64,000 bases of DNA from Anabaena minutissima FACHB-250 (GTDB lineage: Bacteria; Cyanobacteriota; Cyanobacteriia; Cyanobacteriales; Nostocaceae). Location: the NCBI RefSeq assembly GCF_014697125.1, contig NZ_JACJRG010000001.1, positions 62,001 through 126,000 on the forward strand, given 5' to 3'. Each line of letters starts with the position of its first letter. Within the stretch, counting starts at the first letter, position 1. A program made the position numbers and the translations under genes. The notes beneath the pieces were generated by a model. The model was given only the letters and a program-made list of their open reading frames with translations, searched no databases and was not told the DNA's origin. Shown piece by piece: positions 1-6,882 of this stretch.

Positions 1-479
1 GCTAAATTTGTTTGCAAACAGAATGCACCACCTTCATAAGCCCAATCTGTATATAAATCATAGCCAATCATGGCTGGGCAAATAGTTTTTAGGGCTGGTG
101 GTTTAGCGATCGCAGCGTACAATTGAGTCATCCCCTGATAAGAAAAGCCATACATTCCCACCAGTCCATTACTTCCCGGTAGACTAGCAGCCCAATTAAC
201 GCTATCTGCACCATCAGCGATTTCGTTGGCGAATAACTGAAACTCACCCTCCGAAGTACCGCGACCCCGCACATCTTGAATCACTACAATGTAACCCTGG
301 GCAGCGTACCAACTAGGATGAGCATAAACCACAGTAGACGCGATCGCTCTACCATAGGGTTGTCGCATTAATAATACAGGAAACTCACCTTCCTCATCAG
401 GGCAATAGATATCTGCGTCGAGGCGTACACCGTCGCGTGTGTACATAGAGGCGATTTCTTTGGAGAGGATTTTGTACAT
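1..479 (-). CDS. CocE/NonD family hydrolase, N-terminal part (runs off the left edge)
   Basis: Reverse-strand translation from the ATG at 479 gives about 159 residues beginning MYKILSKEIASMYTRDGVRL and stays open to the window edge. The opening (domain of the type RDGVRLDADIY), the run VIQDVRGRGTSEGEF and the nucleophile elbow GFSYQG are typical of the cocaine esterase / X-Pro dipeptidyl-peptidase (CocE/NonD) alpha/beta hydrolases. These are usually about 550 residues, so only the first third, including the putative catalytic Ser, is present. The substrate cannot be told; family members cleave esters, amides or X-Pro peptides. No signal peptide is visible, so a cytoplasmic place is likely. 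Confidence 0.85.
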   Translation of the reverse strand, partial: MYKILSKEIASMYTRDGVRLDADIYCPDEEGEFPVLLMRQPYGRAIASTVVYAHPSWYAAQGYIVVIQDVRGRGTSEGEFQLFANEIADGADSVNWAASLPGSNGLVGMYGFSYQGMTQLYAAIAKPPALKTICPAMIGYDLYTDWAYEGGAFCLQTNL

Positions 480-573
480 TGTTTTCAGTCATCAAGAAAA
501 AATTCAGCCATCATAATTGACGGCTGAATTCTTCTTCAAAATACCATCCGATTCCTCAAGAGAGTAGATCAGT

Positions 574-840
574 TCAACCTTGTTGAACGCGACGCTCAAA
601 TTCCTCACGTGTTTTTTCTACTACAGTTAGGGCAGATGTATATATATTCTCATTTTCCTGCTTCAGCCAATTTAACAAACTAGCAATTTGGGCATTCCTT
701 AAATCTAGGTCTGTCTGAAAAATAATGGAAGTCGCCATCACTTGAGCATATTGAGGTGGATGTCCTTGATCCACCAAAGCAGCAATTAGTCCCGCTAATG
801 CGCCCTTCCGTATTGGATCAGAAGTAGCTTCTGTAGACAT
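574..840 (-). CDS. Small hypothetical protein, 88 residues
   Basis: An ATG-initiated frame of 88 residues (start MSTEATSDPIRKGALAGLIA, end EEFERRVQQG). I do not recognise a family. It is mostly predicted helix, with an alanine-rich N-terminal half and a charged C-terminal helix, with no membrane segment and no cysteine. It lies between a hydrolase gene in the same direction and the divergent gas-vesicle operon, 389 bp from gvpA. A structural link to gas vesicles is not supported by anything in its sequence. Codon use looks like that of its neighbours, so I regard it as a real gene of unknown function. Confidence 0.6.
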   Translation of the reverse strand: MSTEATSDPIRKGALAGLIAALVDQGHPPQYAQVMATSIIFQTDLDLRNAQIASLLNWLKQENENIYTSALTVVEKTREEFERRVQQG

Positions 841-1128
841 GATTTTTTACAACGATGATTGCTAAAAATATCCTATGTTATCTTCCCAAAGCTTTAGTAA
901 CCGTATTATTACTTAAGTTTATTCATTCCTTTTTAAGGAAGATGTAATATATCTTCAGACAGCAAATAATACATTAAAACCAACAAAAAAAACAAAATGC
1001 AACATTAAAGCTTACATTTTTAATACAAAAACATTTTAAACGTATACAATTCAAACAATAAACTGCTGTTTTTTTGTTACATCGTTGGTATTTTTGCATT
1101 TCTTTACACTTTTTCTCCTGTCAAACTC
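841..1128. other. Divergent intergenic region upstream of gvpA
   Basis: AT-rich stretch with no gene. It separates the small reverse gene ending its upstream side at 840 from gvpA and probably carries the regulatory sites of the gas-vesicle operon. I looked for an NtcA box (GTA-N8-TAC) and found no exact match. Confidence 0.5.
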
Positions 1129-1158
1129 TTTACATTACCGAAGAGCCGTGCCTAATAT
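1129..1158 (+). promoter_or_regulatory. Putative sigma-70-type promoter of gvpA
   Basis: TTTACA at 1129-1134 and TAATAT at 1153-1158 are separated by 18 bp. Transcription would start near 1165, giving an untranslated leader of about 65 nt before the gvpA ATG at 1230. The leader has no strong Shine-Dalgarno sequence. This is a consensus match only. Confidence 0.4.
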
Positions 1159-1229
1159 GAATGCAGTAAATAGCTAAAGCAAATGCCTAGCCAATACTAA
1201 AAATCAACAATGAGTTAAAGTTTAAAAAT

Positions 1230-1445
1230 ATGGCAGTCGAAAAAACAAATTCTTCCTCAAGCTTGGCTGAAGTTATTGACCGTATATTAGATAAAGGTAT
1301 CGTTGTAGATGCTTGGGTACGTGTTTCACTAGTTGGTATTGAATTGCTGGCGATTGAAGCTCGCATCGTTATCGCATCTGTTGAAACCTACCTGAAATAT
1401 GCAGAAGCTGTAGGTCTAACTCAATCCGCCGCAATGCCTGCTTAA
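1230..1445 (+). CDS. gvpA: Gas vesicle structural protein GvpA
   Basis: The 71-residue product ([20 protein letters not shown]...) is nearly the textbook cyanobacterial GvpA. It has the N-terminal tail, the first amphipathic helix with [13 protein letters not shown], the beta-hairpin region [16 protein letters not shown] and the second helix with [13 protein letters not shown]. GvpA polymerises in a low-pitch helix to make the gas-permeable, water-excluding wall of the vesicle. It is the first gene of the operon, as in other cyanobacteria, and only one copy is seen in this window, whereas many strains carry tandem copies. A hairpin follows it (1502-1555), which could raise gvpA transcript relative to downstream genes. 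Confidence 0.97.
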   Translation: MAVEKTNSSSSLAEVIDRILDKGIVVDAWVRVSLVGIELLAIEARIVIASVETYLKYAEAVGLTQSAAMPA

Positions 1446-1501
1446 ATATTAAGTAGCTTCCAGAAAATCAGTATTAATGAGTTTGTAATTCTGATATATA
1501 T

Positions 1502-1555
1502 TCTGCTTTTATTCGTTGCTCCTGAGTTATAAAAAGAGAAAACGAAAAAAGCAGA
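1502..1555 (+). terminator. Hairpin after gvpA (attenuator or mRNA-stabilising element)
   Basis: TCTGCTTTT plus TTCGTT on the left pair with AACGAA plus AAAAGCAGA on the right, with a loop of about 23 nt and a small asymmetry. It sits between gvpA and gvpC and has no clean T-run, so partial termination or 3' end protection of a gvpA-only transcript is more likely than full termination. Confidence 0.4.
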
Positions 1556-1639
1556 CATTCTTTAAACTGCATTTACTGTATATCAATTATCCAGTGAATG
1601 TGGTTAATTCACGCTTTTAATAATATTCCGGAGAACCTC

Positions 1640-2029
1640 ATGACGGCTTTAATGCAAAGAATCCGGCAAGAGCATCAGTCAATAGCTGAGGAAGTAGCTC
1701 AACTATGTAGAGACACTCATCAATTTTTGTCCACTACAACAGCAAACAGACAAGAGCAAGCTAAAAAGCAAGCGCAAGAACTGCATATGTTTCACGAAGA
1801 ACTTGAGTATACAACTCAAGATTTTCTAGCTGAAACAGCTAAAGCAAGGGTTGCTCAAGCTCAAGCTCAATCGAAGTTTTTGCATCAGTTTCACAAAAAT
1901 CTGGAGCAAACAACCCACGAATTTTTAGCAGAAACGGCAAAGGACAGAACCGAACAAGCTACAGCACAAAGGCAGAATCTGCGCCAATTCCGGCAAGATT
2001 TGTTTACTAGCGTTTTTGGCACATTTTAG
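1640..2029 (+). CDS. gvpC: Gas vesicle outer-surface protein GvpC, short form with three 33-residue repeats
   Basis: I place the start at the ATG at 1640 because GGAG lies six bases before it and the product then begins like known GvpC ([18 protein letters not shown]). The 129 residues divide exactly into an 18-residue head, three 33-residue helical repeats (residues 19-51, 52-84, 85-117; each with a core like FLAETAKxR) and a 12-residue tail. GvpC binds outside the GvpA ribs and sets the pressure at which the vesicle collapses. The well-studied Anabaena flos-aquae protein has five repeats, so this one is short. An upstream in-frame start at 1598 would add 14 residues without homology. Confidence 0.93.
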   Translation: MTALMQRIRQEHQSIAEEVAQLCRDTHQFLSTTTANRQEQAKKQAQELHMFHEELEYTTQDFLAETAKARVAQAQAQSKFLHQFHKNLEQTTHEFLAETAKDRTEQATAQRQNLRQFRQDLFTSVFGTF

Positions 2030-2088
2030 TAGTAAGTCAACAATCCCAAACAATGGAGTTAATTTGTTGACCGGACTAAATAGTAAAA

Positions 2089-2129
2089 CCCCCTAATCTT
2101 ACAGTTTCAAAACTGGTCAGACCAGGGGG
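2089..2129 (+). terminator. Hairpin between gvpC and gvpN (possible partial terminator)
   Basis: CCCCCT at 2089-2094 pairs with AGGGGG at 2124-2129, and the interior can form further small stems (CAGTTT/AAACTG). No long T-run follows. A second imperfect pair (GTCAACAA/TTGTTGAC) lies just upstream at about 2037-2072. Such structures between the abundant gvpA-gvpC message and the assembly genes would lower gvpN-gvpG expression. Confidence 0.4.
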
Positions 2130-2277
2130 CAAATTCAACAATGAGTTTTAATGTAAAACTTTAGATATCTTACGCTATGACGGAATTGAACGCAAGGAGT
2201 TAATTAAACTTTAAAGTTTATTCTTCAAATTATTTTTCGGTTTTTTCTGGAAATACTATTCCTTTCCATCGTAATTT

Positions 2278-3357
2278 ATGACTATCACCGCAAATCATAA
2301 GAAAAGAGCTGTGCTTCGTGTTCGTCCTGGGCAATTTGTAGTCACACCAGCAATTGAGCAGGTAGCAATTCGGGCGTTGCGTTATCTTACATCAGGGTTT
2401 GCTATTCACTTACGCGGCCCAGCCGGTGCAGGTAAAACAACCTTAGCCATGCACTTGGCTAACTGTTTAGATAGACCAATCATGTTGCTTTTCGGAGATG
2501 ACGAATTTAAAAGCTCTGATTTGATTGGCAGTGAATCGGGTTACACCCATAAAAAGTTAACGGACAATTACATTCACAGTGTTCTAAAAGTCGAAGACGA
2601 ATTTAAACAAACTTGGGTTGATTCTAGATTGACTTTAGCTTGTCGAGAAGGTTTTACCTTAGTCTATGACGAATTTAATCGTTCTAGACCTGAAGTTAAT
2701 AACGTCTTGTTATCAGCTTTAGAAGAAAAAATTCTCACCCTTCCTCCCAGCAGCAATCAGCCAGAATACCTCCACGTTAATCCCGAATTTCGGGCGATTT
2801 TTACCTCCAATCCAGAAGAATACTGCGGAGTCCACTCGACTCAGGACGCTTTAATGGATAGGTTAGTAACGATTAATATGCCAGAACCGGATGAGCTAAC
2901 TCAAACGGAGATATTAGTTCATAAAACTAGCATTTCTAGAGATGATGCTCAGTTAATAGTGCGGTTAGTTAGAGCATTCCGCCTGGGTACAGGTGCAGAA
3001 AAGACTTCCGGTTTGCGCTCTTGTTTGATGATTGCTAAAGTATGTGCGGAACACAATATTTTAGTATTACCAGAAAATACAGATTTTCGAGAAATTTGTG
3101 CAGATGTGCTATTCAATCGCACCAATTGGTCTGCTAGCGAAGCCACAACAATTTTCTTAGAATTACTCAATCACTTACATATACAAGCAATAGAGGAATC
3201 GCATCATAGCGTCACATCAGATGACGCAGTAGCAGATAATTCCCTCTTAAGTCATGGACATCCTGAAGTTCTGCAACAGCCAATTAAAGAAAATCCTGCG
3301 CCTGTCAAGCAGCAAGGCTTAGTGATTCACAAAAATACCATTGAAGAGTCGAATTAA
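2278..3357 (+). CDS. gvpN: Gas vesicle AAA+ ATPase GvpN
   Basis: The 359-residue product has a MoxR-like AAA+ core: Walker [10 protein letters not shown] at residues 47-55, Walker B in [16 protein letters not shown] at about 125-140, and the sensor region [15 protein letters not shown]. The opening [17 protein letters not shown] is typical of GvpN. GvpN is an ATPase needed for vesicles to grow to full width, probably by remodelling assembly factors. A C-terminal tail of about 70 residues after the AAA core, rich in Ser, His and Glu, is longer than in many GvpN proteins and looks unstructured. It follows gvpC and is separated by only 2 bp from gvpJ. Confidence 0.95.
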   Translation: MTITANHKKRAVLRVRPGQFVVTPAIEQVAIRALRYLTSGFAIHLRGPAGAGKTTLAMHLANCLDRPIMLLFGDDEFKSSDLIGSESGYTHKKLTDNYIHSVLKVEDEFKQTWVDSRLTLACREGFTLVYDEFNRSRPEVNNVLLSALEEKILTLPPSSNQPEYLHVNPEFRAIFTSNPEEYCGVHSTQDALMDRLVTINMPEPDELTQTEILVHKTSISRDDAQLIVRLVRAFRLGTGAEKTSGLRSCLMIAKVCAEHNILVLPENTDFREICADVLFNRTNWSASEATTIFLELLNHLHIQAIEESHHSVTSDDAVADNSLLSHGHPEVLQQPIKENPAPVKQQGLVIHKNTIEESN

Positions 3358-3359
3358 TC

Positions 3360-3809
3360 GTGACTACTACCCCATTACAGCCAACACGTCCTCAAACTAA
3401 CTCCAGTCGGGTTATGCCCACATCTACACAAGGTTCTACCTTAGCAGATATTCTCGAACGAGTTTTAGATAAAGGAATTGTGATTGCTGGTGATATTTCT
3501 ATATCTATTGCCTCAACTGAACTGATACATATCCGCATTCGCCTGTTAATTTCTTCCGTTGACAAAGCGCGTGAGATGGGTATCAATTGGTGGGAAAATG
3601 ACCCCTATCTCAGTAGCAAATCTCAACATTTAATTGAGGAAAACCAGCAACTTCATCAACGGCTAGAAAGTTTAGAAACACAGTTACGTTTACTGACATC
3701 TGCCAATGTAAAAGAGGCAGTTACATTAGCAGTTAATCCTAAAAATGATTGCCAGCCAATACACAAGGCAAATGACCAATTAGTAAATGATTCCCAAGTG
3801 GACATCTAG
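3360..3809 (+). CDS. gvpJ: Gas vesicle protein GvpJ (minor GvpA-like protein)
   Basis: Residues 26-75 form a GvpA-type domain (LADILERVLDKGIVIAGDIS then a helix ending MGINWWENDPYLS). The start is a GTG at 3360, two bases after the gvpN stop. I choose it because the following PTRPQTNSSR matches the N-terminus of other cyanobacterial GvpJ proteins; an internal ATG at 3414 would cut this off. The protein is 149 residues. After the GvpA-like fold comes a coiled-coil stretch (about 85-115) and a short tail without the repeated C-terminal segments that I recall from Anabaena flos-aquae GvpJ. GvpJ is thought to act in nucleating the conical tips. Confidence 0.92.
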   Translation: MTTTPLQPTRPQTNSSRVMPTSTQGSTLADILERVLDKGIVIAGDISISIASTELIHIRIRLLISSVDKAREMGINWWENDPYLSSKSQHLIEENQQLHQRLESLETQLRLLTSANVKEAVTLAVNPKNDCQPIHKANDQLVNDSQVDI

Positions 3810-3822
3810 ACTCATAACTCAT

Positions 3823-3878
3823 CACCGGCTAAACGCCGCGCTACCGCTAACATAACTCATAACTCAGCACTCAGCACT
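3823..3878. repeat. Dispersed repeat plus heptamer array between gvpJ and gvpK
   Basis: A core with GGCTAAACGCCGCGCTACC (3823-3852) is followed by short direct repeats of ACTCAGC. The same core occurs at 10741-10930, 13311-13340 and 32885-32938. It fills the 75-bp gvpJ-gvpK gap and ends seven bases before the gvpK ATG. Confidence 0.85.
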
Positions 3879-3884
3879 CAGCAC

Positions 3885-4352
3885 ATGGTTTGTACTCCAG
3901 TTGAAAATTCTTCCAACTTGCCACCTAGCACTTCTAAAGCTAACAGCCAGGCGGGTTTAGTTCCTTTACTGTTAACTGTAGTAGAACTTGTACGTCAGCT
4001 GATGGAAGCGCAAGTAATTCGGCGCATGGAACAGGAATGTCTGAGTGAATCTGAATTGGAGCGAGCAGCAGAAAGCTTGCAAAAGTTAGAGGAACAAGTT
4101 TTAAATTTGTGTCAGATTTTTGAGATTGACCCAGCAGAATTGAATATAAATTTAGGAGATGTTGGGACTCTTCTACCTTCACCTGGCTCTTATTATCCTG
4201 GTCAGCCGGGAACTCAACCTTCAGTCCTAGAACTACTAGACCGTCTTTTAAATACGGGAATTGTTGTAGACGGTGAAATAGATTTAGGTCTAGCTCAAAT
4301 CAATCTTATTCATGCGAAGTTGCGATTAGTTTTGACTTCGCAACCAATGTAA
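3885..4352 (+). CDS. gvpK: Gas vesicle protein GvpK
   Basis: A 155-residue protein with the GvpK domain: the helix GLVPLLLTVVELVRQLMEAQ, the acidic helix with LSESELERAAESLQKLEEQV, and the C-terminal segment VLELLDRLLNTGIVVDGEID followed by LGLAQINLIHAKLRLVL. GvpK is one of the minor assembly proteins needed for vesicle formation; its exact step is not settled. The ATG at 3885 has no Shine-Dalgarno sequence, because a dispersed repeat with heptamer units abuts it. Translation may therefore depend on coupling or a leader-independent mechanism. It lies 24 bp upstream of gvpF in the same operon. Confidence 0.93.
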   Translation: MVCTPVENSSNLPPSTSKANSQAGLVPLLLTVVELVRQLMEAQVIRRMEQECLSESELERAAESLQKLEEQVLNLCQIFEIDPAELNINLGDVGTLLPSPGSYYPGQPGTQPSVLELLDRLLNTGIVVDGEIDLGLAQINLIHAKLRLVLTSQPM

Positions 4353-4376
4353 TTAACATAAGTATTTTTCATAATC

Positions 4377-5114
4377 ATGGATTGCGGTTTTTATCTATAC
4401 GGCATTTTTCCTGATTCAATCCCCGAAGAACTTGCTATTCAAGGATTGGATGCTCAACCTGTTTATAGTCAGGTCATTGATGGATTTACTTTTTTATATT
4501 CAGATGCCAAAAAAGAAAAATATTTAGCTTCTCGTCGTAATTTAATTAGTCATGAAAAAGTCCTAGAAGAAGCAATGCAAGAAGGATTCCGAACTCTTCT
4601 TCCTTTGCGGTTTGGATTAGTAGTAAAAAATTGGGACACAGTAATTACACAACTAATCCAACCCTATAAGAATAAATTGCAAGAATTATTTCAAAAATTG
4701 AACGGGACACGAGAAGTAAGCGTCAAGATTTTTTGGGATACCAAGGCTGAATTACAAGCAATGATGGAGTCAAATCCAGACTTGAAGCAGCAGCGTGACC
4801 AAATGGAAGGGAAGACATTAAGCATGGAGGAGATAATTCATATTGGTCAATTAATTGAAAGTAATTTAGCTGCTCGCAAGGACTCTGTAATTCAAGCCTT
4901 CTTTAATGAGCTAAAACCTCTAGCAAGTGAGGTGATAGAAAGTGACCCGATGACAGAAGAGATGATTTACAATGCTGCTTTTCTGATTCCTTGGGAAAAC
5001 GAATCTCTATTTAGTGAACGAGTCGAAGCAATTGATCAAAACTTTACTGAACGCTTACGCATTCGCTACAACAACTTTACTGCACCCTATACATTTGCTC
5101 AAATTTCTGAATAG
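4377..5114 (+). CDS. gvpF: Gas vesicle protein GvpF (GvpF/L family)
   Basis: The 245-residue product belongs to the GvpL/GvpF family: an N-terminal ferredoxin-like domain starting CGFYLYGIFPD, the signature TLLPLRFGLVVKNW near residues 78-91, and a C-terminal domain starting VSVKIFWDTKAEL and closing with a segment LIPWENESLFSERVE. GvpF-type proteins bind GvpA monomers and are thought to keep them from aggregating before assembly. The stop codon TAG at 5112-5114 overlaps the AGGAG that serves gvpG, so the two genes are tightly coupled. A second family member, gvpW, lies about 1 kb downstream. Confidence 0.94.
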   Translation: MDCGFYLYGIFPDSIPEELAIQGLDAQPVYSQVIDGFTFLYSDAKKEKYLASRRNLISHEKVLEEAMQEGFRTLLPLRFGLVVKNWDTVITQLIQPYKNKLQELFQKLNGTREVSVKIFWDTKAELQAMMESNPDLKQQRDQMEGKTLSMEEIIHIGQLIESNLAARKDSVIQAFFNELKPLASEVIESDPMTEEMIYNAAFLIPWENESLFSERVEAIDQNFTERLRIRYNNFTAPYTFAQISE

Positions 5115-5126
5115 GAGTTGATAATT

Positions 5127-5516
5127 ATGCTTGGAAAAATATTACTACTTCCAGTGATGGGGCCAATTAGTGGACTGATGTGGATTGGAGAACAAATTCA
5201 AGAGCGGACTAATACAGAATTTGATGCTCAAGAAAATCTGCATAAACAATTATTAAGCCTGCAATTATCATTTGACATGGGCGAAATTCCAGAAGATGAA
5301 TTTGATGAGCAAGAAGAAGAACTTCTTTTAAAAATTCAAGCTTTGGAAGAGGAACTGCGTCTGGAGGCGGAATTAGAAGCAGAACAAGAAGAAAATGATG
5401 ATTTTGTAATACAACCTGTGTTTATATCAGAATCTGAAGTGAATGACATTTACCAAGAGCAACCCCAGTTTAGAGCAGAATACGAAGATAATGAAAATCT
5501 AGTCTTATCGCCTTAA
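5127..5516 (+). CDS. gvpG: Gas vesicle protein GvpG
   Basis: I choose the ATG at 5127, nine bases after GGAG, and not the TTG at 5118, which touches the ribosome site. The 129-residue product opens with the GvpG hallmark LLLPVMGPISGLMWIGEQIQ and continues with a helical acidic part (EEDE-rich, residues 45-95) that likely forms a coiled coil. Known GvpG proteins are about 85-90 residues, so the acidic tail after residue 90 is an extension. GvpG acts with GvpF/L in assembly. It is the last co-directional gene before a hairpin and the inverted gvpV. Confidence 0.92.
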   Translation: MLGKILLLPVMGPISGLMWIGEQIQERTNTEFDAQENLHKQLLSLQLSFDMGEIPEDEFDEQEEELLLKIQALEEELRLEAELEAEQEENDDFVIQPVFISESEVNDIYQEQPQFRAEYEDNENLVLSP

Positions 5517-5650
5517 GGTGATTCATTATTTAGAAGCAAGATATATTAGTTGTCAATTTGTCAATGCTTTTAGTGTCATGAAACACCGATTTTTATGTTA
5601 TTGGCATTGCTCACCCTACGGTTATTGAGAATGATGGAAGATATGAGTTA

Positions 5651-5682
5651 AACTATTAACCCGCAAATGTGGGTTAATAGTT
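5651..5682. terminator. Hairpin between convergent gvpG and gvpV
   Basis: A perfect 12-bp stem (AACTATTAACCC at 5651-5662 with GGGTTAATAGTT at 5671-5682) and an 8-nt loop. It lies between two convergent genes, so it can end transcription from both sides. The T-tract is weak (GTTGTTAT on the plus strand). Confidence 0.6.
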
Positions 5683-5718
5683 GTTGTTATATTGTTTAAT
5701 TAAGCAAATTTTAAAAGC

Positions 5719-6036
5719 TTAATATTCAATATCAAAAGCTTGGTAAGTATTGGGTTCAAACACTATTTTTGTCCGCGCTATAATAATAGGCACGTGTGAC
5801 TCAGGACTACGTAAATGATGAATACTTTTTTCCGTATCTTCTATCTGTATCTTGAGTGTGATCAAGCGTTGTTTCAGTAGCACAGTGCGCTGCTCAATAA
5901 ACTCCAACTCTTGCTTAATTCGTTGCTGTTCTGTAACTAATTTATAAAGTTCTAATTGGTGAGATGACTCAGATTTACTCCGAGGCATTGTAGTAATCTT
6001 AGGTCTGATTGCTCCGCGATTACGTATTTTCTTCAT
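5719..6036 (-). CDS. gvpV: Gas vesicle protein GvpV, inverted relative to the cluster
   Basis: The reverse-strand product (105 residues from the ATG at 6036, preceded by AGG at a suitable distance) begins MKKIRNRGAIRPKITTMPRS. The basic N-terminus with RPKITTMPRSKSE, the LYKLVTEQQRIKQELEFIEQ helix and the following heptad-like coiled coil match GvpV of cyanobacterial gas-vesicle clusters. The residues after 75 (IIIARTKIVFEPNTYQAFDI) look like an added tail. Its role in assembly is not known. In Anabaena-type clusters gvpV runs with the other genes; here it is turned around between gvpG and gvpW. An upstream ATG at 6063 would add nine residues. Confidence 0.82.
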   Translation of the reverse strand: MKKIRNRGAIRPKITTMPRSKSESSHQLELYKLVTEQQRIKQELEFIEQRTVLLKQRLITLKIQIEDTEKSIHHLRSPESHVPIIIARTKIVFEPNTYQAFDIEY

Positions 6037-6184
6037 TAGAAATACCTGGATAATTGATAGCATTATAACTAAGATTTTTATAATGTAAAGACTTTCCTTA
6101 GAATCAGATTTATTGAGTTTGATACCCAGATATATATCTGGTTAATAGAGTTAAAAAATTAAATACTTTTGTTAGGTTAGCATT

Positions 6185-6868
6185 ATGCGATCGCAGAATT
6201 TCTACACTTACGCTTTTATCAAAAATCCTGACTTTCCTTTAAACTTGCCCCAGGGTAATATTAGTCGGGTAATGTTGATTAATGGTACGAATATCTCAGC
6301 CGTTGTTGAACCGGAAATATCTTTAGAGTCATACCAAAATAATGATGATCAAGTCATTAAAATGGTTTTAAATCACGATCGCGTTGTTTGCGAACTATTT
6401 CGCCAAAATACAATTTTACCTTTACGGTTTGGGACTAACTTTACTTCCCATGAAAGCTTGCTCAATCATCTAGAGGCTCATGCTCAAGAATATCTAGAAA
6501 AACTAGAGAATATTCGAGATAAAAATGAATATACTTTAAAACTCATTCCCCAAGTATTTGCAGAGCCAGCAAAGGTATCTGTGGGAAGTGGTAGAGATTA
6601 TTTTTTGGCTAAAAAACTACACTATGAAACTCAAAAAAGCTTTAGTATCGCCCAAAATGAGGAAAAAGATAGCCTGATTAATCTCATCACAGAAATTTAT
6701 CAATCATCTGTGATATTTCAACAACAGGCAGAAGAATTAAGGGTTTATCTTTTAGTCAGTCGTTATGATAAAGCCTTACTTTTAGAACAGGTTTTATCTT
6801 GGCAACAATATTGCCCACATTGGAATTTAATTTTGAGTGAATCTCTTCCCCCTTATCACTTTATTTAA
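6185..6868 (+). CDS. gvpW: Gas vesicle protein GvpW (second GvpF/L family member)
   Basis: A 227-residue GvpL/GvpF-family protein: N-terminal FYTYAFIKNPDFPLNLPQG, the family signature TILPLRFGTNFTSHE at about residues 78-92, and the C-terminal segment LRVYLLVSRYDKALLLEQVL that resembles the second half of GvpF. Position after gvpG/gvpV matches the gvpW gene of Anabaena-type clusters. It likely binds GvpA or other minor Gvp proteins during assembly. It restarts the rightward direction after the inverted gvpV, has about 120 bp of AT-rich upstream DNA for a promoter of its own, and is followed after 14 bp by the ArsA-like ATPase gene. Confidence 0.85.
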   Translation: MRSQNFYTYAFIKNPDFPLNLPQGNISRVMLINGTNISAVVEPEISLESYQNNDDQVIKMVLNHDRVVCELFRQNTILPLRFGTNFTSHESLLNHLEAHAQEYLEKLENIRDKNEYTLKLIPQVFAEPAKVSVGSGRDYFLAKKLHYETQKSFSIAQNEEKDSLINLITEIYQSSVIFQQQAEELRVYLLVSRYDKALLLEQVLSWQQYCPHWNLILSESLPPYHFI

Positions 6869-6882
6869 TTATTAAGTTTATT

